Positions 51,527 through 59,046 of a DNA stretch of 64,000 nucleotides are shown piece after piece. Below the pieces are notes generated by a model. That model was not told where the DNA came from, did not search any database, and was given only the letters and a program-made list of their open reading frames with translations. The DNA lies in the NCBI GenBank assembly GCA_023418595.1, contig JAEZZI010000030.1:62001-126000 (forward strand). The letters run 5' to 3'. A program made the position numbers and the translations under genes. Each line of letters opens with the position of its first letter. The first letter of the stretch is position 1. This DNA comes from Pseudomonadota bacterium. GTDB lineage: Bacteria > Pseudomonadota > Alphaproteobacteria > Sphingomonadales > Sphingomonadaceae.

Positions 51527-52705
51527 CTAAGCAGCCGGACGCCGCAGCGCTTCCACCGACGCCGCCAGGCTCGCCGCGGCATAGGCGGTCGCTACCGCCA
51601 GCCCGGCGCTGGCATAGCCCGCCGCGACCGGCACCGTCAGCAGCAACAGATGGGCCGCGGCATTGCCCTGCCAGCCCTTGCGCGCGCCCGGCACGCGTTC
51701 GCCGATCGCGGCAAAGGCCACCAGCGCCGCTGCCAGGCTGGCTGCGGTCGGATGCCCTTCGACCAACGTCACCGCCATGCCGGTCACCAGCGCGACGGCG
51801 GCGGCAAGCCACTGGAGCGCGCTTTCCTGAAACCGCGCCCGGCGATCGTCGCCGCGCAGCCAGCTGAGCAGCGCCCCGGTCGAGAACAGCGCCGCCGACA
51901 ACAGCGCGAACGGAAAGGCGATCTGCACATGGCCGATCGCGATGCCCAGAATGGTCAGCGCCCCGACCGTGCCGCCGCCCGCGATCAACGCCCAGTCGGG
52001 CACCCCGCGCGACACCAGTTTGGGCAGCAGCAACCGGCTGATCGGCGTGAAGAAGAACCGGTCGGCCCAGCCGCGCCTTTGCCCGGCAAGCGCCGCGATC
52101 ACCGCGTTCGACCGCGTGGCAAGCGCCCCGCCTGCCCGCTCGATCCCGTGCCCCGACTTGATCGCATCGGCGGGCAACCGCATCTGGCGCGCGCCCGACT
52201 GCACCGCGATCCGCAGCAGCGTCGACTGGAAATCATATTCGCGCGGCATCGCGGCGATCTCGCTCAATCGTCCCGCGCCGATCTTGGCGATCCCCGCCCA
52301 GCAATGCGCGGCATCGATGCGCTCGACCGCGGGAGCGGAGCCGTCATCCTCGGTGATGAGCAACGTGTCCGACGATGCGCCTGCCATCCGCGCCGCTACC
52401 TCGTCGGTGGTGACCAGCGAATCGGCGAAGACGACGACTTCGGCCAGCGGATGCGCCTTGGCCGCGGCTTCCTGTGCCGAACGCACCATATCGACGGTGA
52501 CCCCGCGCCGCTTGATCCGGCTGACCGCGCCCAGCAAGGCGGGCGTCACGCGCGACACCGCGACCAGGATATGTTGCGCGCCCGCCGCAATCAGCAACCG
52601 CGCCTGATATTCGACCAGCGACATGCCGCCGAACGGCAGCGTCGCCGCCAGCGTATCGGGGCGGTCGTCGGCGTCCTCGGTCGCGAAAATCAGGCCTGCT
52701 AGCAT
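51527..52705 (-). CDS. Nucleotidyltransferase-like / CDP-alcohol phosphotransferase-like fusion, catalytic motifs missing
   Basis: The 392-residue protein has two parts. Residues 1-200 look like a nucleotidyltransferase fold (LVEYQARLLIAAGAQHILVAVSR, then VVVFADSLVT), but the Gly-rich sugar-nucleotide loop GxGxR at the N-terminus is absent (MLAGLIFATEDADDR). Residues 210-390 are a membrane domain with about six helices. It starts GWADRFFFTPISRLLLPKLV, like the CDP-alcohol phosphatidyltransferase half of di-myo-inositol phosphate enzymes, yet I find no DGxxAR...GxxxDxxxD signature. Both halves thus look non-canonical. The start is the ATG at 52703-52705. It is 36 bases upstream of the DUF2336-like gene on the same strand. 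Function unknown. Confidence 0.6.
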   Translation of the reverse strand: MLAGLIFATEDADDRPDTLAATLPFGGMSLVEYQARLLIAAGAQHILVAVSRVTPALLGAVSRIKRRGVTVDMVRSAQEAAAKAHPLAEVVVFADSLVTTDEVAARMAGASSDTLLITEDDGSAPAVERIDAAHCWAGIAKIGAGRLSEIAAMPREYDFQSTLLRIAVQSGARQMRLPADAIKSGHGIERAGGALATRSNAVIAALAGQRRGWADRFFFTPISRLLLPKLVSRGVPDWALIAGGGTVGALTILGIAIGHVQIAFPFALLSAALFSTGALLSWLRGDDRRARFQESALQWLAAAVALVTGMAVTLVEGHPTAASLAAALVAFAAIGERVPGARKGWQGNAAAHLLLLTVPVAAGYASAGLAVATAYAAASLAASVEALRRPAA

Positions 52706-52766
52706 GGGCTTGGCGATAATGGGTTGCAGGTGGGCAGGCAATCGGGATCATCTTGCAACCCGGCAA

Positions 52767-53963
52767 TCAGTAGCGCAGAAAGGGCGCGCGCGCCGCAACC
52801 CACGCCGCCTCATCCGGCACCGTCCGCGCATCCAGATCGGCCGGAGTCGCCCCCGCATCGTCCACCCACTCGCGCAAACCGGGGCCGCCATTGATGACGT
52901 CGATCGCCAGCTTGCCGAACTCATATTCATATTCGAAGTCGCGCCACAGCGGGTAATCCGGGTAAAGCGAGCGGATCGCCTTGAACGCAAGCGCCTGCAA
53001 CCGCCAGGGACGAAACGCCTGGTGATCGTAGAAGCTGCCCTCGGCATGGATATGCACGCCCGCACACAGTTGGTGGACATGCTTGTGGAAGGTCGGCTCG
53101 AAGCTGATCTCGCGCAGCGCGCAACCGGCCAGCCATGCGGGCGCGATCCGCCGCATCTCGGCAACACAATCGCGCGCGACGATGTCGGGCGCCCCGAACA
53201 GCTCCAGCGGTCGAGTCGTCCCGCGCCCTTCGGACAGCGTCGTCCCCTCCAGCATCACCGTGCCCGCATAGGCGCGCGCCATGTTGACGTTCGCCGCATT
53301 CGGGCTGGGGTTGATCCATACCCGCTCGCTCGGCCAGCCGAACCCCGGCGCGGCGTCGGGCGCATATCCGCTCATCTCGACCACCCGGTAATCGACGTCG
53401 AGCTTGAACTGATCGACGAACCAGCTTCCCAACTCGCCCAGCGTCAGCCCGTGTCGCATCGGCATCGGGCCTGCGCCGACGAAACTCTCCCAGCCGGGCA
53501 ACAACGTCATCCCCTCGACGGGACGCCCCGCCGGATTGGGCCGATCGAGCACCCATACCGACTTGCCGTGCTCGGCGCATGCTTCGAGCATGTAGAGCAG
53601 GGTGGTGATGAAGGTGTAGATGCGGCACCCCAGATCCTGGAGGTCGACCAGCACCACGTCGAACGTCCCCATCGACTGACCCGTGGGGCGACGGACTTCG
53701 CCGTAAAGGCTGAACACGGGCACGCCGTGCACCGGATCGTCGAAATCCGGCGACTCCATCATATTGTCCTGCTTGTCGCCGCGTAGCCCGTGCTGCGGCC
53801 CGAACGCAGCGGTGACGTTGACACCTGCGGCGATCAGCGCGTCCAGGCTATGCGTCAGGTCGACGGTCACCGACGCCGGATGCGCGACCAGCGCGACGCG
53901 CTTGCCCTTGAGTTCCGCCAATAGCTCCGGGCTGGCAAGCAGCCGATCGATACCGAATTGCAT
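52767..53963 (-). CDS. namZ: DUF1343 family protein (NamZ-type exo-beta-N-acetylmuramidase)
   Basis: DUF1343/NamZ enzymes remove terminal N-acetylmuramic acid from peptidoglycan fragments. It has 398 residues. The family features are FGPQHGLRGDKQDNM near residues 54-68, FDVVLVDLQDLGCRIYTFITTL, VLDRPNPAGR and NPSPNAANVNMARAYAGTVMLEGTTLSEGRGT, followed by the DUF1343 C-terminal domain. I see no signal peptide, so it may act on recycled fragments in the cytoplasm. Its partner gene, encoding a DOMON-like domain, starts upstream and ends 3 bases before it. Confidence 0.88.
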   Translation of the reverse strand: MQFGIDRLLASPELLAELKGKRVALVAHPASVTVDLTHSLDALIAAGVNVTAAFGPQHGLRGDKQDNMMESPDFDDPVHGVPVFSLYGEVRRPTGQSMGTFDVVLVDLQDLGCRIYTFITTLLYMLEACAEHGKSVWVLDRPNPAGRPVEGMTLLPGWESFVGAGPMPMRHGLTLGELGSWFVDQFKLDVDYRVVEMSGYAPDAAPGFGWPSERVWINPSPNAANVNMARAYAGTVMLEGTTLSEGRGTTRPLELFGAPDIVARDCVAEMRRIAPAWLAGCALREISFEPTFHKHVHQLCAGVHIHAEGSFYDHQAFRPWRLQALAFKAIRSLYPDYPLWRDFEYEYEFGKLAIDVINGGPGLREWVDDAGATPADLDARTVPDEAAWVAARAPFLRY

Positions 53964-53966
53964 GGT

Positions 53967-54494
53967 TCAGGGCGTTGCCGGGAGTTCCAGCACGAAGCAA
54001 GCCGGATCGTGGAAATCCGGCGCGCCCTCGGGGTGTTTCAGCGCCCAATAGGATTTGGTGCCGTCCTTTTCTTCAATCACGGTGGTTAGCCCGACATGCC
54101 AGTCGGCACCGGCCAGGTCGGGATATTTCGACAGATCGACGGTAACCGTCATCCCGCCGTCGGTCCGCTCGATTACCGGCAGCCCCGGCGCGTCGCGCAT
54201 TCCCGCCCGGTGCGCGTCGAAACTGTACGATGCCCAATTTCCCGATGGAGAGAAGTTGAACTCGTGATACCCGATGGATCCGGCAGGTTGGATAAACGCT
54301 TCGAAACAGCTGGTCTGCCATAGCCGATCGCGGCGTCCGCCTTGGGCGGGGTCAGGAAGGAAAACAATCCCATCAGGGTCGCGCACTTCGAAGCGCACCC
54401 GCAGCACCGCCCCCTTTCTTGACGCCTCTGCACTCACTGCCAGCACGCCGCTCGATGGCTCCGCCGGATGGGGCGTCAATGTGTGGACTGCCAA
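53967..54494 (-). CDS. DOMON-like / CBM9-like domain protein
   Basis: The 175-residue product is a single beta-rich domain: VLRVRFEVRDPDGIVFLPDP, DRLWQTSCFEAFIQP, YHEFNFSPSGNWASYSFD, WHVGLTTVIEEKDG and YWALKHPEGAPDFHDP. This is the layout of DOMON-like (CBM9-type) domains that bind sugars or heme. No signal peptide is visible. It is 3 bases from the NamZ-like gene on the same strand and divergent from tyrS. The pairing suggests a sugar-binding or accessory role in muramyl sugar handling, which is inference. Confidence 0.78.
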   Translation of the reverse strand: MAVHTLTPHPAEPSSGVLAVSAEASRKGAVLRVRFEVRDPDGIVFLPDPAQGGRRDRLWQTSCFEAFIQPAGSIGYHEFNFSPSGNWASYSFDAHRAGMRDAPGLPVIERTDGGMTVTVDLSKYPDLAGADWHVGLTTVIEEKDGTKSYWALKHPEGAPDFHDPACFVLELPATP

Positions 54495-54665
54495 TCGAAA
54501 TTCCTTTCCTACAACGCAAAGTCGCGCTTAGGCTCGTCGAATGATCCGGTTCGCCCTCACCGATGCATCGACACCCTCAAAGGCACGCATTGGACTAACC
54601 TTTGACTAACTTTCCGCAACGTGGGCGTGACCTAGCATGCATTTGACGCTAACCGCGCGACCATC

Positions 54666-55892
54666 ATGACCGAATACGCATCCCATCTGCTCCGCCTGCT
54701 CGACAGCCGCGGTTACATCCACCAGATGACCGACGCCGCCGCGCTCGATGCGCTGGCCGCCAAGCAGATCGTGCCCGGTTATATCGGTTTCGATCCGACC
54801 GCGCCCTCGCTGCACGTCGGCAGCCTGGTTCAGATCATGATGCTGCGCCGGATGCAGCAGGCGGGGCACAAGCCGATCGTGCTGATGGGCGGCGGCACCG
54901 GCAAGGTCGGCGACCCCAGTTTCAAGGACGAAGCGCGCCGGTTGATGACCGGCGACACGATCGCGGCGAACATCGCGTCGATCAAGACGGTGTTCGAACG
55001 CTTCCTGACATTCGGCGACGGGCCGACCGATGCGGTGATGCTCGACAATGCCGACTGGCTCGACAAGCTCGAATATATCCCCTTCCTGCGCGACATCGGC
55101 CAGCATTTCTCGGTCAACCGGATGCTCAGCTTCGATTCGGTGAAGCTGCGCCTCGACCGGGAACAATCGCTCAGCTTCCTCGAATTCAACTACATGATTC
55201 TTCAGGCCTACGACTTCCTCGAACTGTCGCGCCGCAATGGCTGCCGGCTTCAGATGGGCGGATCGGACCAGTGGGGGAACATCGTCAACGGCGTCGAACT
55301 GTCGCGCCGCGTCGACGGGACAGAGGTGTACGGGCTCACCACCCCGCTCATCACCACCGCCGACGGCGGCAAGATGGGCAAGACGATGGCGGGTGCGGTC
55401 TGGCTCAACGCCGACCAGCTATCGGCCTATGATTACTGGCAATTCTGGCGCAACACCGACGACCGCGATGTCGGGCGCTTCATGCGGCTGTTCACCGACC
55501 TGCCACTCGAAGAGATCGCGCGGTTCGAATCGCTCGAAGGCGCGGAGATCAACGAAGCGAAAAAGATACTGGCCGATGCCGCCACCGCCATGTGCCGTGG
55601 CGAGGACGCCGCGCGCGAAGCGGCGGAGACCGCGCGCAAGACCTTCGAGCAAGGCAGCGGCGGCGATGCGCTCCCCACGCACAAGGTCGGCGCGGAATCG
55701 ATCGGCATCGTCGATGCGCTGATCGCGCTCGGCCTCGCCACATCGAAGGGCGAGGCACGCCGCCTCATCACCGGCGGCGGCGCGCGGATCGACGGCGAAA
55801 AGGTCGAGAGCGACGGCGCGATGGTTAAGCTAGGCGCGCATCCGGTAAAGATTTCAGCAGGCAAGAAGAACCACGGCCTGCTGATCCGCTGA
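54666..55892 (+). CDS. tyrS: Tyrosyl-tRNA synthetase
   Basis: The enzyme charges tRNA-Tyr. It has 408 residues. The class I motifs are GFDPTAPSLHVGSLV (HIGH as HVGS, about 40-53) and KMGKT (KMSKS). QMGGSDQWGNI and the Tyr/Asp residues for substrate binding are also present. The C-terminal S4 RNA-binding domain is clear (LATSKGEARRLITGGGARIDG). The 171-base gap upstream contains TTGACT (54602-54607), but I find no well-spaced -10. Confidence 0.96.
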   Translation: MTEYASHLLRLLDSRGYIHQMTDAAALDALAAKQIVPGYIGFDPTAPSLHVGSLVQIMMLRRMQQAGHKPIVLMGGGTGKVGDPSFKDEARRLMTGDTIAANIASIKTVFERFLTFGDGPTDAVMLDNADWLDKLEYIPFLRDIGQHFSVNRMLSFDSVKLRLDREQSLSFLEFNYMILQAYDFLELSRRNGCRLQMGGSDQWGNIVNGVELSRRVDGTEVYGLTTPLITTADGGKMGKTMAGAVWLNADQLSAYDYWQFWRNTDDRDVGRFMRLFTDLPLEEIARFESLEGAEINEAKKILADAATAMCRGEDAAREAAETARKTFEQGSGGDALPTHKVGAESIGIVDALIALGLATSKGEARRLITGGGARIDGEKVESDGAMVKLGAHPVKISAGKKNHGLLIR

Positions 55893-56008
55893 CATGGTTA
55901 TGCCCGCGTAAACCGCCTTGTCTCATAAGGCGTTAGCCGCGTTGATTGGCGATCGCTTCACGGAATGCCGGTTACCATCGCTGCGACGGAACAGTTTTCG
56001 GGGACGGC

Positions 56009-56326
56009 ATGGCGCATAATCTTGCCCTTGCGGCACAGGAACGACGCGAAGCGGACCGCGACGAAGTCCATTTCCGCGCGCGCGCCTATGGCCCCGATGG
56101 GCAGCCGCTCGAACTGCTGATCGTCAACATGTCCCCCCACGGCCTGATGGCCCGGTGCGAGGCCGAGTTGAGCGAAGGACAGCGCCTGCGGCTGGGCCTG
56201 CCGGGCGCAGGCATCCTCACCGCGGAAATCCGCTGGGCGCTGGGCGGGCGGATCGGCTGTCATTTCGCGACGGCGATCGATCGGGCGACCTATTACGAAA
56301 CGCTGGCCGCGATGCTGCGGCGGTAA
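56009..56326 (+). CDS. Single-domain PilZ protein (c-di-GMP receptor candidate)
   Basis: The 105-residue product is one PilZ domain. The c-di-GMP-binding residues are present: RxxxR as Arg13-Glu-Ala-Asp-Arg17 and D/NxSxxG as Asn40-x-Ser42-x-x-Gly45 (VNMSPHG). The start is the ATG at 56009, with GGGGACGG upstream; the frame is open earlier. Its target is unknown; single PilZ proteins often adjust motility or cell-surface polysaccharide by binding a partner. It stands alone between tyrS and the convergent recG. Confidence 0.85.
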   Translation: MAHNLALAAQERREADRDEVHFRARAYGPDGQPLELLIVNMSPHGLMARCEAELSEGQRLRLGLPGAGILTAEIRWALGGRIGCHFATAIDRATYYETLAAMLRR

Positions 56327-56337
56327 GGCTTTTAATC

Positions 56338-56365
56338 GTCACCCCGGCCGAAGTGCCGGGGTGAC
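56338..56365. repeat. Family A single hairpin after the PilZ gene
   Basis: GTCACCCCGGCCGAAGTGCCGGGGTGAC is a perfect-ended hairpin (8-bp outer stem), 11 bases past the PilZ stop and in the gap with the convergent recG stop. It could act as a terminator for either gene. Confidence 0.72.
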
Positions 56366-56394
56366 GAGCCTGGTCTGGCTGACGTTGAGCTGCT

Positions 56395-58455
56395 CTAACC
56401 CGCCCTGAGCAACCCCACCGCCGCATCCCGCTCGAACAGATAGAGCGCCAGCCGCGCCGCCTGTCCCCGCTCGCCCTGCAACCCGCCGTCGCGGTCGATC
56501 AGCAACCGCGCATCGTCGTTCGCCGACTGGAGCAGCGCCGCCAGCGCCTCGGCATCGGCCAGCCGAAACTGCGCCTCCCCCGATTGCCGCGTTCCGAGCA
56601 ATTCACCCGCACCACGCAACTCCAAATCCTTCTCTGCGATCGCAAAACCGTCATTCGTCTCGCGCATCAGCGCCAGCCGCGCCCGCGACGTTTCGCTCAG
56701 ATGATTGCCGCGCAAGAGCAAGCAGATCGACTTGCCCCCGCCCCGCCCCACGCGTCCGCGCAACTGGTGCAGCTGGGCCAGCCCGAAGCGGTCGGCACGC
56801 TCGATCACGATCAGCCGCGCATTGGGCACGTCTACCCCCACCTCGATCACCGTGGTCGCGACCAGCACGCCGATCTCGCCGCTCGCAAAGCGCGCCATCA
56901 CCGCGTCCTTCTCCGGTCCCTTCATGCGGCCATGCACCAGCCCCACCCGGTCGCCGAACCGCGCCCGCAGCGCCTCCGCGCGATGTTCCGCAGCGGCCAG
57001 GTCGCTCTTCTCGCTTTCCTCGACCAGCGGACACACCCAATAAGCCTGGCCCTTGTCCGACAGGTGACGGGCCAGGCCATCGACCACCTCGTCCAGTCGA
57101 TCCTCCGACACCACCCGCGTCTCGATCGGCTCGCGACCGGGGGGCATTTCATCCAGCCGGCTGACATCCATCTCGCCATATTGCGCCAGCGTCAGCGTGC
57201 GCGGGATCGGCGTCGCGGTCATCACCAGCAAATGCGGCGGCACCTTCGCCTTGGCCTGCAACATCATCCGCTGGGCGACGCCGAACCGGTGCTGTTCGTC
57301 GACCACGACCAGCCCCAGGTCGCGATACTCGACGCCGGCCTGAAAGATCGCATGGGTGCCGATCAGGATGTGAATACTGCCTGCGGCCAAGCCCATCAAC
57401 GTGGCTTCGCGCGCGCGGCCCTTGTCGCGCCCGGTCAGGATCGCGACCTCGACCCCGGTGCCCGCGAGTTGCCGCGACAGTGTGTCGTAATGCTGGCGCG
57501 CGAGGATTTCGGTCGGCGCGAGCAACGCCCCCTGTGCCCCGCCCTCCACCGCGACGAGCAGCGCCATCAGCGCCACCAACGTCTTGCCCGATCCGACATC
57601 GCCCTGAAGCAGCCGCAGCATCGGGCGCGTCTGCGCCATATCGTCCTCGATCTCGCGCATCGTCCGGCTCTGCGCGCCGGTCGGCGAATAGGGCAGCTTC
57701 AGCCGACCGCGCAGCCGTCCGTCGCCGGTCAGCGGTCGCCCGCGTTTCGACCGCGCCTCACCGCGGACCAGAAGCAGCGCGAGCTGATTGGCGAATACCT
57801 CGTCATAAGCCAATCGCTCGCGCGCCTTCGCGTCCGCAGGGTCGGCGTGGATACGCGCCAGCGCATCGCGCCAGTCGGGCCAGTCGTGGCGCGTCTTCAG
57901 CCCCGGCTCGATCCATTCGGGCAAGACCGGCGCACGCTCGATCGCCTGTGCGACGAGTTGCGCGACCCGCTTCGACGTGATCCCATCCGACAGCGGATAG
58001 ATCGCCTCGCGCTCGGCCTGCCCGCTTGCTTGGTCGGGCGGCAATACCTCGGGATGTACTATCTGCAATTCCTGGCCGTACCGGTCGAGCCGCCCCGATA
58101 CCCAGCGCGTCTCGCCGATCGGCAGCTGTTTGCGCGCCCAGCCCGAATTGCCGCCGAAGAACACCAGGCTGACGATATTGCCATGCCTGTCCGCGGCATG
58201 AACCCGCGTCGGCGCGGCGCGGGTGCGACCCGTGCGCACCTCGGTCGGGGTCAGCAGGATCGCGATGGTGCGCCCGGAATCGGCCATGTCGAGTTCGTCG
58301 CGCGGCAACCGGTCGATCCAGCCGCTGGGCAGATGAAACGCCACGTCCACCGCGCGCGACAGCCGCAGCTTCTCGAGCGGCTTCGCCAGCGCCGGGCCGA
58401 CACCCTTCAACGCGGTGACTTCGGCGAATAGCGGATTGAGGATTTCGGGGCGCAT
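56395..58455 (-). CDS. recG: ATP-dependent DNA helicase RecG
   Basis: RecG remodels stalled forks and branch-migrates Holliday junctions. It has 686 residues. The N-terminal helical part and the wedge (OB) domain (about 60-160) are followed by the SF2 helicase core: Walker A GDVGSGKTLVALMAL (about 284-298), DEQH box VVVDEQHRFG, TATPIPRTL, and motif VI HQLRGRVGRGG. The start is the ATG at 58453-58455; an upstream open frame runs through a repeat and is rejected. It is divergent from sdhE. Confidence 0.95.
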   Translation of the reverse strand: MRPEILNPLFAEVTALKGVGPALAKPLEKLRLSRAVDVAFHLPSGWIDRLPRDELDMADSGRTIAILLTPTEVRTGRTRAAPTRVHAADRHGNIVSLVFFGGNSGWARKQLPIGETRWVSGRLDRYGQELQIVHPEVLPPDQASGQAEREAIYPLSDGITSKRVAQLVAQAIERAPVLPEWIEPGLKTRHDWPDWRDALARIHADPADAKARERLAYDEVFANQLALLLVRGEARSKRGRPLTGDGRLRGRLKLPYSPTGAQSRTMREIEDDMAQTRPMLRLLQGDVGSGKTLVALMALLVAVEGGAQGALLAPTEILARQHYDTLSRQLAGTGVEVAILTGRDKGRAREATLMGLAAGSIHILIGTHAIFQAGVEYRDLGLVVVDEQHRFGVAQRMMLQAKAKVPPHLLVMTATPIPRTLTLAQYGEMDVSRLDEMPPGREPIETRVVSEDRLDEVVDGLARHLSDKGQAYWVCPLVEESEKSDLAAAEHRAEALRARFGDRVGLVHGRMKGPEKDAVMARFASGEIGVLVATTVIEVGVDVPNARLIVIERADRFGLAQLHQLRGRVGRGGGKSICLLLRGNHLSETSRARLALMRETNDGFAIAEKDLELRGAGELLGTRQSGEAQFRLADAEALAALLQSANDDARLLIDRDGGLQGERGQAARLALYLFERDAAVGLLRAG

Positions 58456-58478
58456 CGCAAACGGGGTTAGGACATCCC

Positions 58479-58554
58479 GTGCTCCTGTGAAAGCAGCAGC
58501 GTTGGCCACCAGCGATGGGTTTCGTCGCCCACGCTCCTGCTTTGGCAGGAGCAC
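58479..58554. repeat. Family E inverted repeat in the recG-sdhE gap
   Basis: GTGCTCCTGTGAAAGCAGCA and TGCTTTGGCAGGAGCAC are inverted arms, with a spacer containing GGTTTCG. It lies in the divergent gap between the recG and sdhE starts. A single copy is visible in this window. Confidence 0.65.
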
Positions 58555-58648
58555 TGGCGTTTTGGGGCATCGCCCCCTATCTCGCGGCAACCCTTTTCAC
58601 CGACGGTCGCAAATCCGCGCCCGGCGGCAATTCGCCATGGGAGCCGAT

Positions 58649-58915
58649 ATGGACCGCGACATTCGCCTGAAACGCCTGCGCTTTCGCGCCTGGCATCGCG
58701 GTACCAAGGAAGCCGACCTGCTGATCGGCGGCTTTTTCGACGCGCATTCGGCGGGGTGGGACGACGCGCAGATCGAATTGTTCGAGCTGCTGCTGGAGGA
58801 GCAGGATGTCGACATCATGGCTTGGGCAATGGGCACCCAGCCCGTCCCGCCGCACTATCGCGGCCCGCTGATGGAGGCGCTCGAGGCGCTCAACTACGTG
58901 CCCATCGCGCGTTAG
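58649..58915 (+). CDS. sdhE: FAD assembly factor SdhE (succinate dehydrogenase assembly factor 2)
   Basis: SdhE helps attach FAD covalently to succinate dehydrogenase. It has 88 residues. The RGxxE motif needed for this is present (RAWHRGTKEADLLIGGFF), and the helical layout LFELLLEEQDVDIMAWAMG matches the family. I start it at the ATG at 58649, 6 bases after GGGAG; an ATG 12 bases earlier contains that same GGGAG. It is followed by mfd. The recG-sdhE-mfd arrangement is common in alphaproteobacteria. Confidence 0.9.
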   Translation: MDRDIRLKRLRFRAWHRGTKEADLLIGGFFDAHSAGWDDAQIELFELLLEEQDVDIMAWAMGTQPVPPHYRGPLMEALEALNYVPIAR

Positions 58916-58928
58916 CCACAGACGCGCC

Positions 58929-59034
58929 GTCACCCCGGACCTGTTCCGGGGTCCACCAAGCCGCACGCTGAACGCCTGAAAATCATTGACCAACCCCGCC
59001 GCACGGTGGCCCCCGGCACTTCGGCCGGGGTGAC
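58929..59034. repeat. Family A paired element between sdhE and mfd
   Basis: The left part GTCACCCCGGACCTGTTCCGG and the right part CCCGGCACTTCGGCCGGGGT, followed by TGAC, are inverted copies. It fills nearly all of the 131-base gap and ends 12 bases before the mfd ATG. Confidence 0.78.
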
Positions 59035-59046
59035 GAAGAGACGGAA

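Noticed and set aside
54541..54609. 22-codon frame upstream of tyrS as a leader peptide
   Set aside because: It has no Tyr codons or coupled hairpin, so there is no support for attenuation.
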